Part shown: positions 50,980 to 60,120 of the stretch, piece by piece
How the letters are laid out: the number at the start of each line of letters is the position of its first letter
Numbering within the stretch: position 1 is the stretch's first letter
Program-made: the position numbers and the translations under genes
DNA from: Leptospira stimsonii
Lineage (GTDB): Bacteria; Spirochaetota; Leptospiria; Leptospirales; Leptospiraceae
DNA length: 64,000 nucleotides
Assembly (NCBI RefSeq): GCF_003545875.1
Contig: NZ_QHCS01000001.1
Span: 868,001-932,000, forward strand
Direction of reading: 5' to 3'
Notes under the pieces: model-generated
Database searches by the model: none
The model's input: only the letters and a program-made list of their open reading frames with translations
What the model was told of the DNA's origin: nothing

Positions 50980-51812
50980 GCTCTGGCTTCAGTTTCTCCA
51001 AAACTGGATGAGATTTTCTTTCTGAACTTTGCAAACAAGAATAGATTGAAAAAATGCATCGCTCCTAATATCAAAAGAACGATACCCACTTTTGTGGTTA
51101 AGACTTCGATACATTCTGCCAGATCTAAAGGCTTTTGACTGGTAGTCAAGGAAAGGCTGATATAGCCGATATTGATCAGATAGAAACCGACGATTAAGAG
51201 ATGGTTGATGGAATCCGCCAATTTCTCTTCTCCGTTAAACATCTGAACTAGAAAAATTCTACCGTTATTGAAAAGTGTTCTCGCGACCCACACGGTCATA
51301 AGAATACTGATGATGAGATATGCGGAATAGAGTCCGATTGTAAATGGACCCGATTGGCGTTTGGAAACCTTTAAACCTCTTGTCATCAGGAAAGCGGCTG
51401 AATTCGTATTTCCATATTGTAAAGCGACATCCAAAGCATTTTCTCCGTTACGATTCAAATATTCCAAAAAAGAATCTCTTTCCACCAATAATTCCAGCAT
51501 TTTACTATCGGGATATTTGGCCGCAACATGGATAGGATATTCGCCGGAATTATCCGCTCTGTCGCTCGGATTGTAACGATCGAGGATAAATTTCAAAGCC
51601 TTCGGGTTTCCGCTTTCTATTGCATAGAACACGACGCTCCTGCCTCTGCTATCGGTGAATTCAAGTAATTCCGGTTCTTCTTCGAGAGCCTTTTCGATTT
51701 TTAGTAAATCTCCTTTCCGAACGATTTCAAAAAAACCGCTTTGAGAATCCGCAGATAAGGAAGAAAGGATTCCGAAAAGGAATGTGAAGAGCAATAGGGT
51801 GATTTCTTTCAT
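50976..51812 (-). CDS. membrane protein with ankyrin repeats
   Basis: 278 residues from the ATG at 51812, which has GGAG seven bases upstream; a TTG four codons earlier is unlikely. A signal peptide (LLLFTFLFGILSSLSA) puts the ankyrin repeats (RGRSVVFYAIESGNPKALKF, YPIHVAAKYPDSKMLELLVE, NALDVALQYGNTNSAAFLM; about 25-155) outside the cytoplasm. Three or four membrane helices follow (about 165-270). It is co-transcribed with the TetR gene, so it is probably the regulated target. Confidence 0.85.
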   Translation of the reverse strand: MKEITLLLFTFLFGILSSLSADSQSGFFEIVRKGDLLKIEKALEEEPELLEFTDSRGRSVVFYAIESGNPKALKFILDRYNPSDRADNSGEYPIHVAAKYPDSKMLELLVERDSFLEYLNRNGENALDVALQYGNTNSAAFLMTRGLKVSKRQSGPFTIGLYSAYLIISILMTVWVARTLFNNGRIFLVQMFNGEEKLADSINHLLIVGFYLINIGYISLSLTTSQKPLDLAECIEVLTTKVGIVLLILGAMHFFNLFLFAKFRKKISSSFGETEARA

Positions 51813-51824
51813 TTTTTTCTCCAA

Positions 51825-51842
51825 ATTTGAACATGTTCAAAT
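51825..51842. promoter_or_regulatory. palindromic operator, probably for the TetR regulator
   Basis: ATTTGAACATGTTCAAAT is a perfect 18-bp palindrome right before the ankyrin-TetR operon, ending close to its ribosome site. Its core, TGAAC-AT-GTTCA, recurs at 51879. Confidence 0.75.
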
Positions 51843-51878
51843 ATATCCCCAGTAGAAAATTTCCGCAAGTCAAAAAAA

Positions 51879-51890
51879 TGAACACGTTCA
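51879..51890. promoter_or_regulatory. second copy of the TetR-type operator
   Basis: TGAACACGTTCA shares both arms with the palindrome at 51825, with centres 51 bp apart (about five helical turns), which suits cooperative binding upstream of the ankyrin-TetR operon. Confidence 0.7.
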
Positions 51891-52375
51891 AAAAAAGAAA
51901 AAAATCTTTCCCCAGTGTACTCTGAGAGCGGAGAAGAGAGTCGAACAATACGGCCCAAACTCGATTTGGAAGAGGAAAAAGAGGTTTCGTGACCAAATCC
52001 CAAAGACGCTTCCCGCTTGTAGATCCGAGTTGGGAGGGAATCAACCTGTTTTTGAAATCGAAAAATTCAGAAAAAATTTCTCGAAGGGAAATCAATTTTT
52101 GGAGAATGGAAACACGAAATGATTTTTTGAAGTTTGCATTCGATCCACTTTTCGAAAAAAATTCCGAAGAATGAGAAAATCCCATACGGTTTGATTACGA
52201 AAGGAACTCTCGCGAAAACCCTTCCTTTTGCAAGATCAAGGAAACTGTTCCGCTTACAAATAAGTCGCTCGATTGAACTTTGGGAACGCGAAATCCTCTA
52301 TTCGTTTTTTCGAATATTTCTTGAACTTTGTTTTCCCTATTTCATTCTTTCTCATCTGAAGTCTATGAGGTGACT
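51891..52375. other. 485-bp region without a supported gene
   Basis: A plus-strand frame of 61 codons (51989-52174, GTG start, KSQRRFPLVDPSWEGINLF) is the only one with a protein-like look, and its start is poorly supported. The region also holds the promoters of the divergent ankyrin-TetR operon and the GyrI-like gene. Confidence 0.4.
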
Positions 52376-52921
52376 ATGAAAATCTTAACTTTCTCGACCT
52401 TGATCTTGGCGATAGGTTTGATCGGATTCTTATTTTACATGGGCGCGTTCGATCGTGTTCAAGTAAAAGAAGAGAATCGTGGCCCGTTCTACGTTTTATC
52501 GCACGAGAGAATCGGAGATTATCGAAACACTGGAATTACTTTCGAAATCCTGCAAAAGGAACTCCCTGCAAAAGGGATTCAAAATTTTAAACTTTTTGGA
52601 ATCTATTTAGACAATCCCAACGAGGTTCCGAAAGAAAAACTTCGTTGTGAGGTTGGTGCGATTTTAACGGAACCCTTGTCGAAAGTTCCCGAAGGACTTT
52701 CTCTCGATTTAAAGTTACGAACGATTCCGGAGCGGAAGTATGTGTTAGCCGAGTTTCCTTTGAAAAATTTTCTTTCGATCTTCTTAGGAATCTATAAGGT
52801 TTATCCAAAAGTATTTCAAGCCTGCGAAGAGAAAGGTTGTAAGCTGAAAGGAAAATACTCGATGGAAATCTACGAGCCTTTAACGGAACACAAAACAACC
52901 TATTTGGTTCCCTTGGATTAG
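52376..52921 (+). CDS. membrane-anchored GyrI-like effector-binding domain protein
   Basis: 181 residues from the ATG at 52376 (GAGGTGA upstream). One N-terminal membrane helix (FSTLILAIGLIGFLFYMG) anchors a GyrI-like/AraC-effector-binding fold: PFYVLSHERIGDYRNTGITF, FKLFGIYLDNPNEVP and KLRCEVGAILTEP match the family order. Such domains bind small hydrophobic molecules. No DNA-binding part is attached. Confidence 0.8.
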   Translation: MKILTFSTLILAIGLIGFLFYMGAFDRVQVKEENRGPFYVLSHERIGDYRNTGITFEILQKELPAKGIQNFKLFGIYLDNPNEVPKEKLRCEVGAILTEPLSKVPEGLSLDLKLRTIPERKYVLAEFPLKNFLSIFLGIYKVYPKVFQACEEKGCKLKGKYSMEIYEPLTEHKTTYLVPLD

Positions 52922-52930
52922 AAAGAATGG

Positions 52931-52978
52931 AAAAGTGGGAATTCTTTGAATTCGTTTCGACTTCCCACTTTTTACTTT
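52931..52978. terminator. bidirectional terminator between convergent genes
   Basis: AAAAGTGGGAA (52931) pairs with TTCCCACTTTT (52962) over 11 bp, followed by a T-run. It overlaps the end of the hydrolase gene and ends the GyrI-like transcript. Confidence 0.85.
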
Positions 52979-53901
52979 TTCAAAAAGGAAAGAAGTATCG
53001 GCCTAATTCTTTCCGGAGATTCAAAATGTGGAATATGTCCTTCGTTCTCTAACGGGAAAAATTCGATTCCGTGAAACGTTTTGACAGCCGCCTTGCTATT
53101 CTGGAAAGGAACTACTTTGTCGTCTTTTCCCCAGATCAACAATTTAGGAATCGGAATCTTATCCAATTTTTCGTATTCTTTCTGAAAGGATTCTAAGGGC
53201 ATATTTCTGAGGCTGGAAAGAATCGCTCTTTTGAATCCGACGTATTTCATCTGATCCTTATAGATCGAATTGAAATCCGGAAATTTTTCCGGCGCGTAGA
53301 AATTTGTCTTCGAACCTTTCAAGATGGCTCTATCTCCGAAGGTTTTCGTAAAGTAATCGCCGATCCAAGGGAGTCTCGTCAATTTTCCGATTAAAGGAAG
53401 CTCCATCGGAAAACCCGCAGGAGCGATCAAGCCAAGTTTTTTGACCTTTTCAGGGTGTTTTAGCGTAAATTGACCAACGATAATCCCTCCCATGGAAGTC
53501 CCGATCAAGTTTACAGGTTTTTGAATATTCAAGGATTTGAATAAATAAAATAATTCTCTTTCAAAAAGTTCCGGATTGTAAATCGTATCCGGTCGATCGG
53601 AAAGTCCTCTTCCGAAAAGATCCATCGTAAGAACTCGAAATCCTTCCTCCTGAAGAATCTTCGACAACGGTTCGTAAATGAACAGAGGATTGGAGAATCC
53701 AGGAACGAGAACTACGACGTCTCCGTTCTTAGGGCCATCGAATTTGTAATGTACAAAGCCGTCCGGAGTCTCGATATACGTTCCTCCACTTTTGGATCGA
53801 GTTTCCGAATTGAGAATTTGATTTTCTCCGTCGGAAACGAACGGAAGTAGAATTAAAATCGCAACGAGAACGGTCAACGCAAGGATTAGAATTCGTTTCA
53901 T
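52972..53901 (-). CDS. alpha/beta hydrolase, membrane-anchored or exported
   Basis: 309 residues with an N-terminal hydrophobic helix (ILALTVLVAILILLPFV), probably a signal anchor. The alpha/beta-hydrolase triad is complete: nucleophile elbow GTSMGG, acid in WGKDDKVVP and His in NEGHIPHFE; the oxyanion segment is LVPGFSNPLF. Substrate is unknown (ester or lipid). It is divergent from the peroxiredoxin gene. Confidence 0.9.
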   Translation of the reverse strand: MKRILILALTVLVAILILLPFVSDGENQILNSETRSKSGGTYIETPDGFVHYKFDGPKNGDVVVLVPGFSNPLFIYEPLSKILQEEGFRVLTMDLFGRGLSDRPDTIYNPELFERELFYLFKSLNIQKPVNLIGTSMGGIIVGQFTLKHPEKVKKLGLIAPAGFPMELPLIGKLTRLPWIGDYFTKTFGDRAILKGSKTNFYAPEKFPDFNSIYKDQMKYVGFKRAILSSLRNMPLESFQKEYEKLDKIPIPKLLIWGKDDKVVPFQNSKAAVKTFHGIEFFPLENEGHIPHFESPERIRPILLSFLKK

Positions 53902-54049
53902 ACATCCTAGGATCCTAAGACTTTTGAAAGGAAAGTCAAGAATCTTTTGATTCCCGGAAGATCCCTTTCCATTGACGTCGATTTCCGTAATTTGTAAGAA
54001 AGAAGGAGGAGATGGTGATAAAATATTTTAAAAAAGTGCCTAAATAATT

Positions 54050-54079
54050 GTTGCATAGGCAACTAAAAAAGTCTAATCT
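54050..54079 (+). promoter_or_regulatory. sigma70-like promoter overlapped by MarR-type inverted repeat
   Basis: GTTGC-ATAG-GCAAC (54050-54063) is a perfect 5-bp inverted repeat of the kind bound by MarR regulators. It overlaps a -35-like TTGCAT (54051) that is 17 bp from a -10-like TAATCT (54074). The peroxiredoxin start is 27 bp further on, with AAAGGAG before it. A MarR gene is the next gene downstream. Confidence 0.6.
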
Positions 54080-54105
54080 TCGGTATAGAATCAAAGGAGA
54101 TTTAT

Positions 54106-54642
54106 ATGAAACTAAAGACGGGTGACCAGGCGAAAGAGTTTATGGTAAAAGATTACCTTGGAAAAACGATTCACCTTTCGGATTTGAAAGGGAAATACAC
54201 ACTTTTGGCCTTTTTTAGAAACGCGGAATGTGCTCTTTGTAATTTGCGAGTACACCAGCTTTTAAAAGCGTATCCGAAACTTCAAGACAAAGGTCTTCAA
54301 ATCGTCGCGGTGTTCGAGTCCTCGGAAGAAAGTATTCTGAACAGCGTAGGAAAGCAGGCTATCCCCTTTACATTGGTGCCGGATCCCTCCAACAAATTGT
54401 ATAAGCTTTACGACGTGGAAAGATCTTGGCTCGGTGTAATCCGTACGATTTTGACAGGTAAGAAAGAAATGAAGGAAGCGGAAGAATTAGGCTTTGAGAT
54501 GAGAAAAGTTCCCGGCATGAAAATGGATCGTATGCCTGCGGAATTTTTAATCGGTCCGGACTTGAAAATCGAGATCGCTAAATTTTCCAAAAAAGTCACG
54601 GATCATATTTCATTGGAAGACATCAAAGCGTATCTAAACTGA
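54106..54642 (+). CDS. AhpC/TSA-like peroxiredoxin
   Basis: 178 residues with a thioredoxin fold of the peroxiredoxin-like type: LSDLKGKYTLLAFFRNAECA with the CxxC pair ECALCN near residues 45-48, and LVPDPSNKLYKLYDVERSW. The CxxC site is more like thiol-disulfide proteins than the single peroxidatic Cys (TxxC) of typical AhpC. It is likely to reduce peroxides or protein disulfides. The promoter carries a MarR-type operator, suggesting induction by oxidants or phenolics via the MarR gene at 54700. Confidence 0.82.
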   Translation: MKLKTGDQAKEFMVKDYLGKTIHLSDLKGKYTLLAFFRNAECALCNLRVHQLLKAYPKLQDKGLQIVAVFESSEESILNSVGKQAIPFTLVPDPSNKLYKLYDVERSWLGVIRTILTGKKEMKEAEELGFEMRKVPGMKMDRMPAEFLIGPDLKIEIAKFSKKVTDHISLEDIKAYLN

Positions 54643-54699
54643 CCCTTGAATTAAGAGGATCAGTTTGTGCAAGTCCTTGCTCTGAAACGGGAAAACAAT

Positions 54700-55167
54700 T
54701 TAGATTCTTCCGTCTAAAACGTTGTTTTCTATCGTTTCAGAAATTCTTTTTAGAACTTGTAAGTCGGAATTGCTGAGTCCTTTGTAGACAAACTTTCTTT
54801 CCTTTAACATAAGCGGCAAGGTCCTCTCCAGCAACGCTTTTCCTTTTTTCGTAATTACCACTTGGAATTTTCTTCGATCGCCCGGATCGTCTTCTCTTTG
54901 TACAAAATCCTTCTTTTCGAGTCCGTCCAAAAGACGAGTGACGTTCGGTCTGTCCTTGAACGTTTTATCCACAAGATCCGTTTGAGAAGCCGATCCAGTT
55001 GCGGATAATTGGTTGAGAAGAATCCACTGTTCCACGGTGATATCCTCTTTGTAATCGGACATCAGTTTAGTAAAATGAAGTCTTAAAAGACGGTCCGTTC
55101 TATGAAAATAATACGCGAACGCGGTATCAATGAGTTGTGAAGTTTTTTTTTCTTTATTGCGAGACAT
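54700..55167 (-). CDS. MarR family regulator
   Basis: 155 residues with winged helix-turn-helix features: VEQWILLNQLSATGSASQTD, RPNVTRLLDGLEKKDFVQRE and the wing DPGDRRKFQVVITKKG. No conserved Cys, so oxidant sensing by cysteine as in OhrR is unlikely. It reads convergently to the peroxiredoxin gene, 57 bp between stops, and is the best candidate to bind the inverted repeat at 54050. Upstream of it, ATTGTT...AACAAT half-sites around 55190-55215 may be its own operator. Confidence 0.9.
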   Translation of the reverse strand: MSRNKEKKTSQLIDTAFAYYFHRTDRLLRLHFTKLMSDYKEDITVEQWILLNQLSATGSASQTDLVDKTFKDRPNVTRLLDGLEKKDFVQREDDPGDRRKFQVVITKKGKALLERTLPLMLKERKFVYKGLSNSDLQVLKRISETIENNVLDGRI

Positions 55168-55242
55168 CGTTTTTTATCAATCCGCTCATTGTTATATAAG
55201 AAATGATTACTTCAACAATAATTGAGAAATTCGGGGAGGAGA

Positions 55243-55437
55243 TCAAACGGAAGGATTCATTTTTTTTAGGAATTCCATTTTGGAACCGGATTGCATAAGT
55301 TCCGAGTAGGTTTGTTTTTCGACATTATAAAAGATTCTCTCTTTTCCGTTTCTCATACGGACGTGAAGCTCTTTGTGTTCCGCGTCGTATCCGATGGATT
55401 CGATTTCAGGGGAAGATATAAAATGTGTTTCTAACAT
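55243..55437 (-). CDS. KTSC domain protein
   Basis: 64 residues from the ATG at 55437. It covers the whole KTSC domain: ISSPEIESIGYDAEHKELHV, RIFYNVEKQTYSELMQSG and a final MEFLKKM. KTSC domains are small and often accompany nucleic-acid enzymes; function is unclear. It follows the GNAT gene by 8 bp on the same strand. A longer reading from 55587 runs through the GNAT frame and is not credible. Confidence 0.8.
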   Translation of the reverse strand: MLETHFISSPEIESIGYDAEHKELHVRMRNGKERIFYNVEKQTYSELMQSGSKMEFLKKMNPSV

Positions 55438-55445
55438 TCTAAATT

Positions 55446-55877
55446 CTACTTTAGCATTAATACGAAGTGGTGTGCGGATAGGATCATTCTCTCCCGGAGA
55501 TAGAATCGATGCGCCCCGTATCTTTGAACCCCGCTGTCCAGATGGAACTGATCGCAGTCTCTTTTTTTCGCTTCTTCTACGAGCCAATCGAAAAGGATCT
55601 TTCCGAAACTTCGGGAGCGCTTTGCGCTATCGGTTACGAGATCGTCTACATATAGATACTTTCCGCGCGAGAGCATCGTACCAAAACGATAACCGGCGAC
55701 CGCGCAAATTTCGGAATTCTCCGATACGGCGGCTAAAAGATAACCTTCCTTCACCATGGAGGAAACGAGTGAAAGGTATTCTTCTTTTTTTAGATCCGGT
55801 CGCAATTGATTCATCACGGGAAACGTCGAAAGGATTTCTTCCGGACTTTCGATTGGTTTGATTTGGATCGAATTCAT
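55446..55877 (-). CDS. GNAT family N-acetyltransferase
   Basis: 143 residues. The GNAT core is visible: YLYVDDLVTDSAKRSRSFGK in place of the usual V-x-x-x-R-G-x-G-x-G/A loop (the RGxG is replaced by RSFGK), then LDSGVQRYGAHRFYLRERM as the B motif. Compact domain with no extension. Substrate unknown. Forms a pair with the KTSC gene; the upstream 150 bp before 56028 hold no gene. Confidence 0.85.
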   Translation of the reverse strand: MNSIQIKPIESPEEILSTFPVMNQLRPDLKKEEYLSLVSSMVKEGYLLAAVSENSEICAVAGYRFGTMLSRGKYLYVDDLVTDSAKRSRSFGKILFDWLVEEAKKRDCDQFHLDSGVQRYGAHRFYLRERMILSAHHFVLMLK

Positions 55878-56027
55878 GATCCCAGGTTATGGATGAATTC
55901 TCGTTTTAAAAGCGAAAAACGGGGTCGGGTAAAAACGGATTCAGCAACCTTTATTTTACTTCAATCCGGACTTTAAGTCCGCCTTCAAGAGTAATTTCGA
56001 TTGCAGTCGGTTTGCCGGAACAATGAG

Positions 56028-56900
56028 TCAGAGAAATGGCTGCATCCAACTCAACAAATTCCTGAGTTTGATTTTTTCCAGTCGATCCGTTGAAAACTGA
56101 GTCGGAGCGATTCTTTCGATTCGAATACCTGTGGGTAAAATCCCGGTTCTAAATTCGAAAATCATTCTTTTTTGATTTTCAGAGCCGATATTTTCCCTTT
56201 CTCCGCTCTGGATTGAATGATTCAAAATTTCTAATATTTCTTTTTCTGAATATAATTCTTGGCAGTAGTCCCGAATTCCCAAGGAAAGATCTTGGAAGAG
56301 ATTCTCCCTCTTTACGTCCCTGATTCCGATTACGGGCGGAAACGTCGGTCTTTGCGGAAGATTCTTAAGTTGTTCCACGGCTTCTTTGACGTTCATTCGT
56401 TCCCAATCTAAGAATAGGATTCCGGGTTCGTATTCTTTATATCGGTCTTTGAGAATCGATAGATCCTTACAAGGATAACATTCCCATCCCATCGCTCTCA
56501 AATGAGCCCGGATCCTTTGGTAAAGAAGAGAATCTGTGCTCACCACGATCGAATGCAAACCCTTTCTCTGCGGAATTTCTTCCAATGGGATGTCGATGAT
56601 TTTAGAAGATTCTAAATTTAAAAAGTAATTCAAACCGCGTTCGAAAAGATCTTTTAAAATTTTAGAATCGATTCTCCCGATAAGAAGAGGTTGTTTCGAC
56701 CAATCCAAGACCGTTTGTAAGGAATCTGATTCCACGGATTTCCGAATTACGATTTCTCCGGCCTTTGTTTCCGGAAATCTTCCCGCATTCGACCATTCTA
56801 AAAAGGAAATTTCTTTCCAGTCCAAAAGGGAGAGAAGAAGTTTTTCTTCCTTTTTAGTAAGTCCGTTTAGGAGGAGACAATCGAACAATAGGCTTGGCAT
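56028..56900 (-). CDS. pseudo-receiver-like protein
   Basis: 290 residues from the ATG at 56900; an upstream start at 56990 would run into the PhaR gene. The middle part (about 115-230) has a receiver-like layout: SIVVSTDSLLYQRIRAHLRA, GILFLDWERM with a phospho-acceptor-like Asp, and IRDYCQELYSEKEILEILN. The acidic pair after strand 1 and the Lys of strand 5 are missing, so it is unlikely to be phosphorylated in the usual way. N- and C-terminal parts are not recognised. It is divergent from the PhaR-like gene. Confidence 0.7.
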   Translation of the reverse strand: MPSLLFDCLLLNGLTKKEEKLLLSLLDWKEISFLEWSNAGRFPETKAGEIVIRKSVESDSLQTVLDWSKQPLLIGRIDSKILKDLFERGLNYFLNLESSKIIDIPLEEIPQRKGLHSIVVSTDSLLYQRIRAHLRAMGWECYPCKDLSILKDRYKEYEPGILFLDWERMNVKEAVEQLKNLPQRPTFPPVIGIRDVKRENLFQDLSLGIRDYCQELYSEKEILEILNHSIQSGERENIGSENQKRMIFEFRTGILPTGIRIERIAPTQFSTDRLEKIKLRNLLSWMQPFL

Positions 56901-56976
56901 GGGTATTTTGCTTGACCGAAGGGTTTTGCGACGGATTCTAGAATTGTGCGATGCGTAAAAGACGCAACCAATTAAA

Positions 56977-57537
<561 letters not shown>

Positions 57538-57586
57538 AACTTTAACCAGAGATTCTAAAAACCGATATTACAAGAGAGGGAATTCC

Positions 57587-58462
57587 ATGTTTAAGAATAT
57601 TTCGATCTCTATCTTTCTGTTTTCTATCTGCACTGCCTCTTTATTCTCTTCCGATAAGGCGATGGAATACGCCGATAAGGCTTACTTCGAACAGATTCGA
57701 AAGTTAGAATCCGGTTCTTACGAAGAGAAAGTCGACGCCGCCGATTACCTCAAATTCGTAAGCAATAAACTCGCGGTTCGTCCCCTTTTAAACGCTCTCA
57801 AGGGAAATCCGAAAGTTCCTAAATCTTTGGAGAATCATCCCTACCTGAAATATACGATCGCTCAAGCTCTTTCCGTGATGGATCAAGAATCTGCGATCAA
57901 ACCTACGATCGAAGAATACAAAAAGATCGAACCGACCATCACCGAAAAGGACGAACCGTATTTTACGAATAAAGACGATTATACGATGGTCATCGCCGCG
58001 GGAGAAATCCTGAGAACGATCGGAAGCTATCCGTATGCGAAGGAATCCGAAGACGTTCTCGTAAACGCGCTCGGTCATCCGAATTATTATATCCGCGCTT
58101 CTGCGGCCGACGGTTTAAAATACATGAATCGCAAGGAAACCGTAAACTTTCTGGTTTCCACTTTGGAAAAAGAAAAGAACGACTTCACTCGTGCGGCGAT
58201 TCTCAATTCAATCGTGAGAATTCTGAAGGTTGCAGACAAGAATTTTTACGTTCTCTGCGATATGTTGAAGAGCGAAAGCCCGATGGTGCGTTATAGAGTT
58301 TCCATGGCATTGGGAGAAGTTGATCTGAAGGCCGCGGAATTTTATCTTCGTGAGGCGCTTCTTGTGGAAGATAAACAGACCGTTCGCGATCAGATTCGTA
58401 AAGATTTGGGAACCGTTCTCGGATTTAAACTTCCGTCTATTTCCGTGATTTCCGTGGAATAA
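57587..58462 (+). CDS. exported HEAT-repeat protein
   Basis: 291 residues with a signal peptide (ISIFLFSICTASLFS). Helical repeats follow: EEKVDAADYLKFVSNKLAVR, VLVNALGHPNYYIRASAADG, FLVSTLEKEKNDFTRAAILN and VRYRVSMALGEVDLKAAEFY, typical HEAT units with the R-x-x-A-x-x-x-L pattern. It should be a periplasmic scaffold. A terminator lies 66 bp after the stop. Confidence 0.88.
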   Translation: MFKNISISIFLFSICTASLFSSDKAMEYADKAYFEQIRKLESGSYEEKVDAADYLKFVSNKLAVRPLLNALKGNPKVPKSLENHPYLKYTIAQALSVMDQESAIKPTIEEYKKIEPTITEKDEPYFTNKDDYTMVIAAGEILRTIGSYPYAKESEDVLVNALGHPNYYIRASAADGLKYMNRKETVNFLVSTLEKEKNDFTRAAILNSIVRILKVADKNFYVLCDMLKSESPMVRYRVSMALGEVDLKAAEFYLREALLVEDKQTVRDQIRKDLGTVLGFKLPSISVISVE

Positions 58463-58527
58463 GGAAAATCGAAATTCTGAATTCTAAACTCGTTCGTTAA
58501 ATAAAAATCAAACCAAACCGGTGTATG

Positions 58528-58558
58528 AAAGCTCCTGATGACTTCAGGGGCTTTTTTG
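58528..58558 (+). terminator. intrinsic terminator
   Basis: AAGCTCCTGA and TTCAGGGGCTT pair around a short loop, followed by TTTTTT. It ends the HEAT-repeat transcript and overlaps the last codons of the convergent MFS gene. Confidence 0.8.
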
Positions 58559-59749
58559 TTTTTTGGGAGCTTCCGAGAAAAAGAGATAAGCTCCTGCAAC
58601 CAGTGCTACGAACCCGGACGCACTCAAGGCGACGGTGGAATTCCACTGAGTCCAAAGAAATCCGGTGATGGAACTCGCGAGAACCATACACAAGCTCTGA
58701 AACGCATTAAAAGTTCCTAATGCAGTTCCGGTTTCCGTCTGAGGAACAAGATTGGTGATCCAAGCTCTCGAAATCCCTTCCGTAGAAGCCGCAAAAACTC
58801 CGTAGATCGAAAAGGAAACCCAGAGAACCCAGGAAGAGGTCCCGAAACTCATTCCGAAATAAACCAAGGCAAAACAACCGAGTCCGAAAATAAAAAGGTT
58901 CTTCAATCCGATCTTATCGCCCAAGATTCCGAGAGGATAAGCCGTGCCCGCGTAAACGAGATTGTAAAAGATATAAGCTCCGATCGAAGCGGAATCGCTG
59001 AGTCCGAATTCTTTGAGTCTTAGAAGAAGAAACACGTCCGATCCGTTAAAAAGAGAAAAGAGTAGAATCCCTTTGCAAAGATTTCTGTAAGAAGCAGGAG
59101 ACGTTTTCCAGTATTGAAAAAAGAGTAGGATCGAATGAGAATTCTCGCCTTTCTTTTTTAGAATCGGCTCTCTGTGTTTTTCACGAATCAAAAACGTAAA
59201 ACCGATCGCGAGAATTCCCGGAAGAAACGCGAACAAGAACAATTCCTTATAATGTCCGGGATAAAAATAAAGGAAAACCAGAGCTCCAACGGGACCTAAG
59301 ACCGCGCCGAACGTATCCATCGATCGATGAAAACCGAAGACCATTCCCTTGTTCACGACCGTGGTTTCATCCGAAAGAAGAGCGTCCCTAGCGGAAGTTC
59401 GAATTCCTTTTCCTAGGCGATCGGTGGTTCGAATCAGAAAAACCCAAATCGGAGAAATGAAAGAGGTCATCAGAGGTTTGGAGATCGCGCTCAGAAAATA
59501 ACCCCAACGAACAAAGGGGAGTCTTTTGCCGGAAAGGTCGGACATTCTTCCGAATGAACCCTTGCTGAAACCGGCGGTCGCTTCCGCGACTCCTTCTAAG
59601 ATTCCGATGAGAAAAATCGAAAATCCGATTTCTTTGAGATAGATGGGAAGAACGGGGTAAAGCATTTCCGAAGCGACGTCGGTTAGAAGACTCACGAGTG
59701 AAAGAACAAGAATGGTTCGTGTGATGATTTTTTTGCGAGATTCAGTCAT
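58544..59749 (-). CDS. MFS transporter
   Basis: 401 residues with twelve predicted membrane helices in two halves. The loop 2-3 region has GRMSDLSGKRLPFVRWGYFL, and a further conserved-looking segment is RTTDRLGKGIRTSARDALLS, which places it in a subgroup of MFS exporters (with YfmO- or Bcr-like relatives). Substrate unknown. Just upstream of its start is the tRNA-Val gene, in the same orientation. Confidence 0.88.
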   Translation of the reverse strand: MTESRKKIITRTILVLSLVSLLTDVASEMLYPVLPIYLKEIGFSIFLIGILEGVAEATAGFSKGSFGRMSDLSGKRLPFVRWGYFLSAISKPLMTSFISPIWVFLIRTTDRLGKGIRTSARDALLSDETTVVNKGMVFGFHRSMDTFGAVLGPVGALVFLYFYPGHYKELFLFAFLPGILAIGFTFLIREKHREPILKKKGENSHSILLFFQYWKTSPASYRNLCKGILLFSLFNGSDVFLLLRLKEFGLSDSASIGAYIFYNLVYAGTAYPLGILGDKIGLKNLFIFGLGCFALVYFGMSFGTSSWVLWVSFSIYGVFAASTEGISRAWITNLVPQTETGTALGTFNAFQSLCMVLASSITGFLWTQWNSTVALSASGFVALVAGAYLFFSEAPKKQKSP

Positions 59750-59814
59750 ACGGAGAATCTTGAAGGAGAATCCCCGACGCTAAAAACAAATTCGACGCGT
59801 TTTCGAAGGAAGGG

Positions 59815-59891
<77 letters not shown>

Positions 59892-60120
59892 TTACCTTGC
59901 GTTCCAGAATTTGCGTCCCTCTTAATTCGTAAAGAAGAATCCGATCCGGAAGCTTCGGTGAAATTTTTTTTGAAGAAAGAATCCGGATTCTTCCTCCAAA
60001 AAAGCTAGCCGATTTTGAAATCCATCAGTGCTTTTGGAATTCAGACAGAACGAATCCGAAAGATCGGATATTCTTAGCTCGCGTTGGAAACAAAAGACGA
60101 ATGAAACAAGAGGTTTGAAA

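Noticed and set aside
51989..52174. 61-codon plus-strand frame with a protein-like sequence
   Set aside because: GTG start without a good ribosome site and no recognised motif; not listed as a gene.
55243..55587. 114-residue version of the KTSC gene
   Set aside because: The first 50 residues come from the wrong frame of the GNAT gene; the domain itself starts at 55437.
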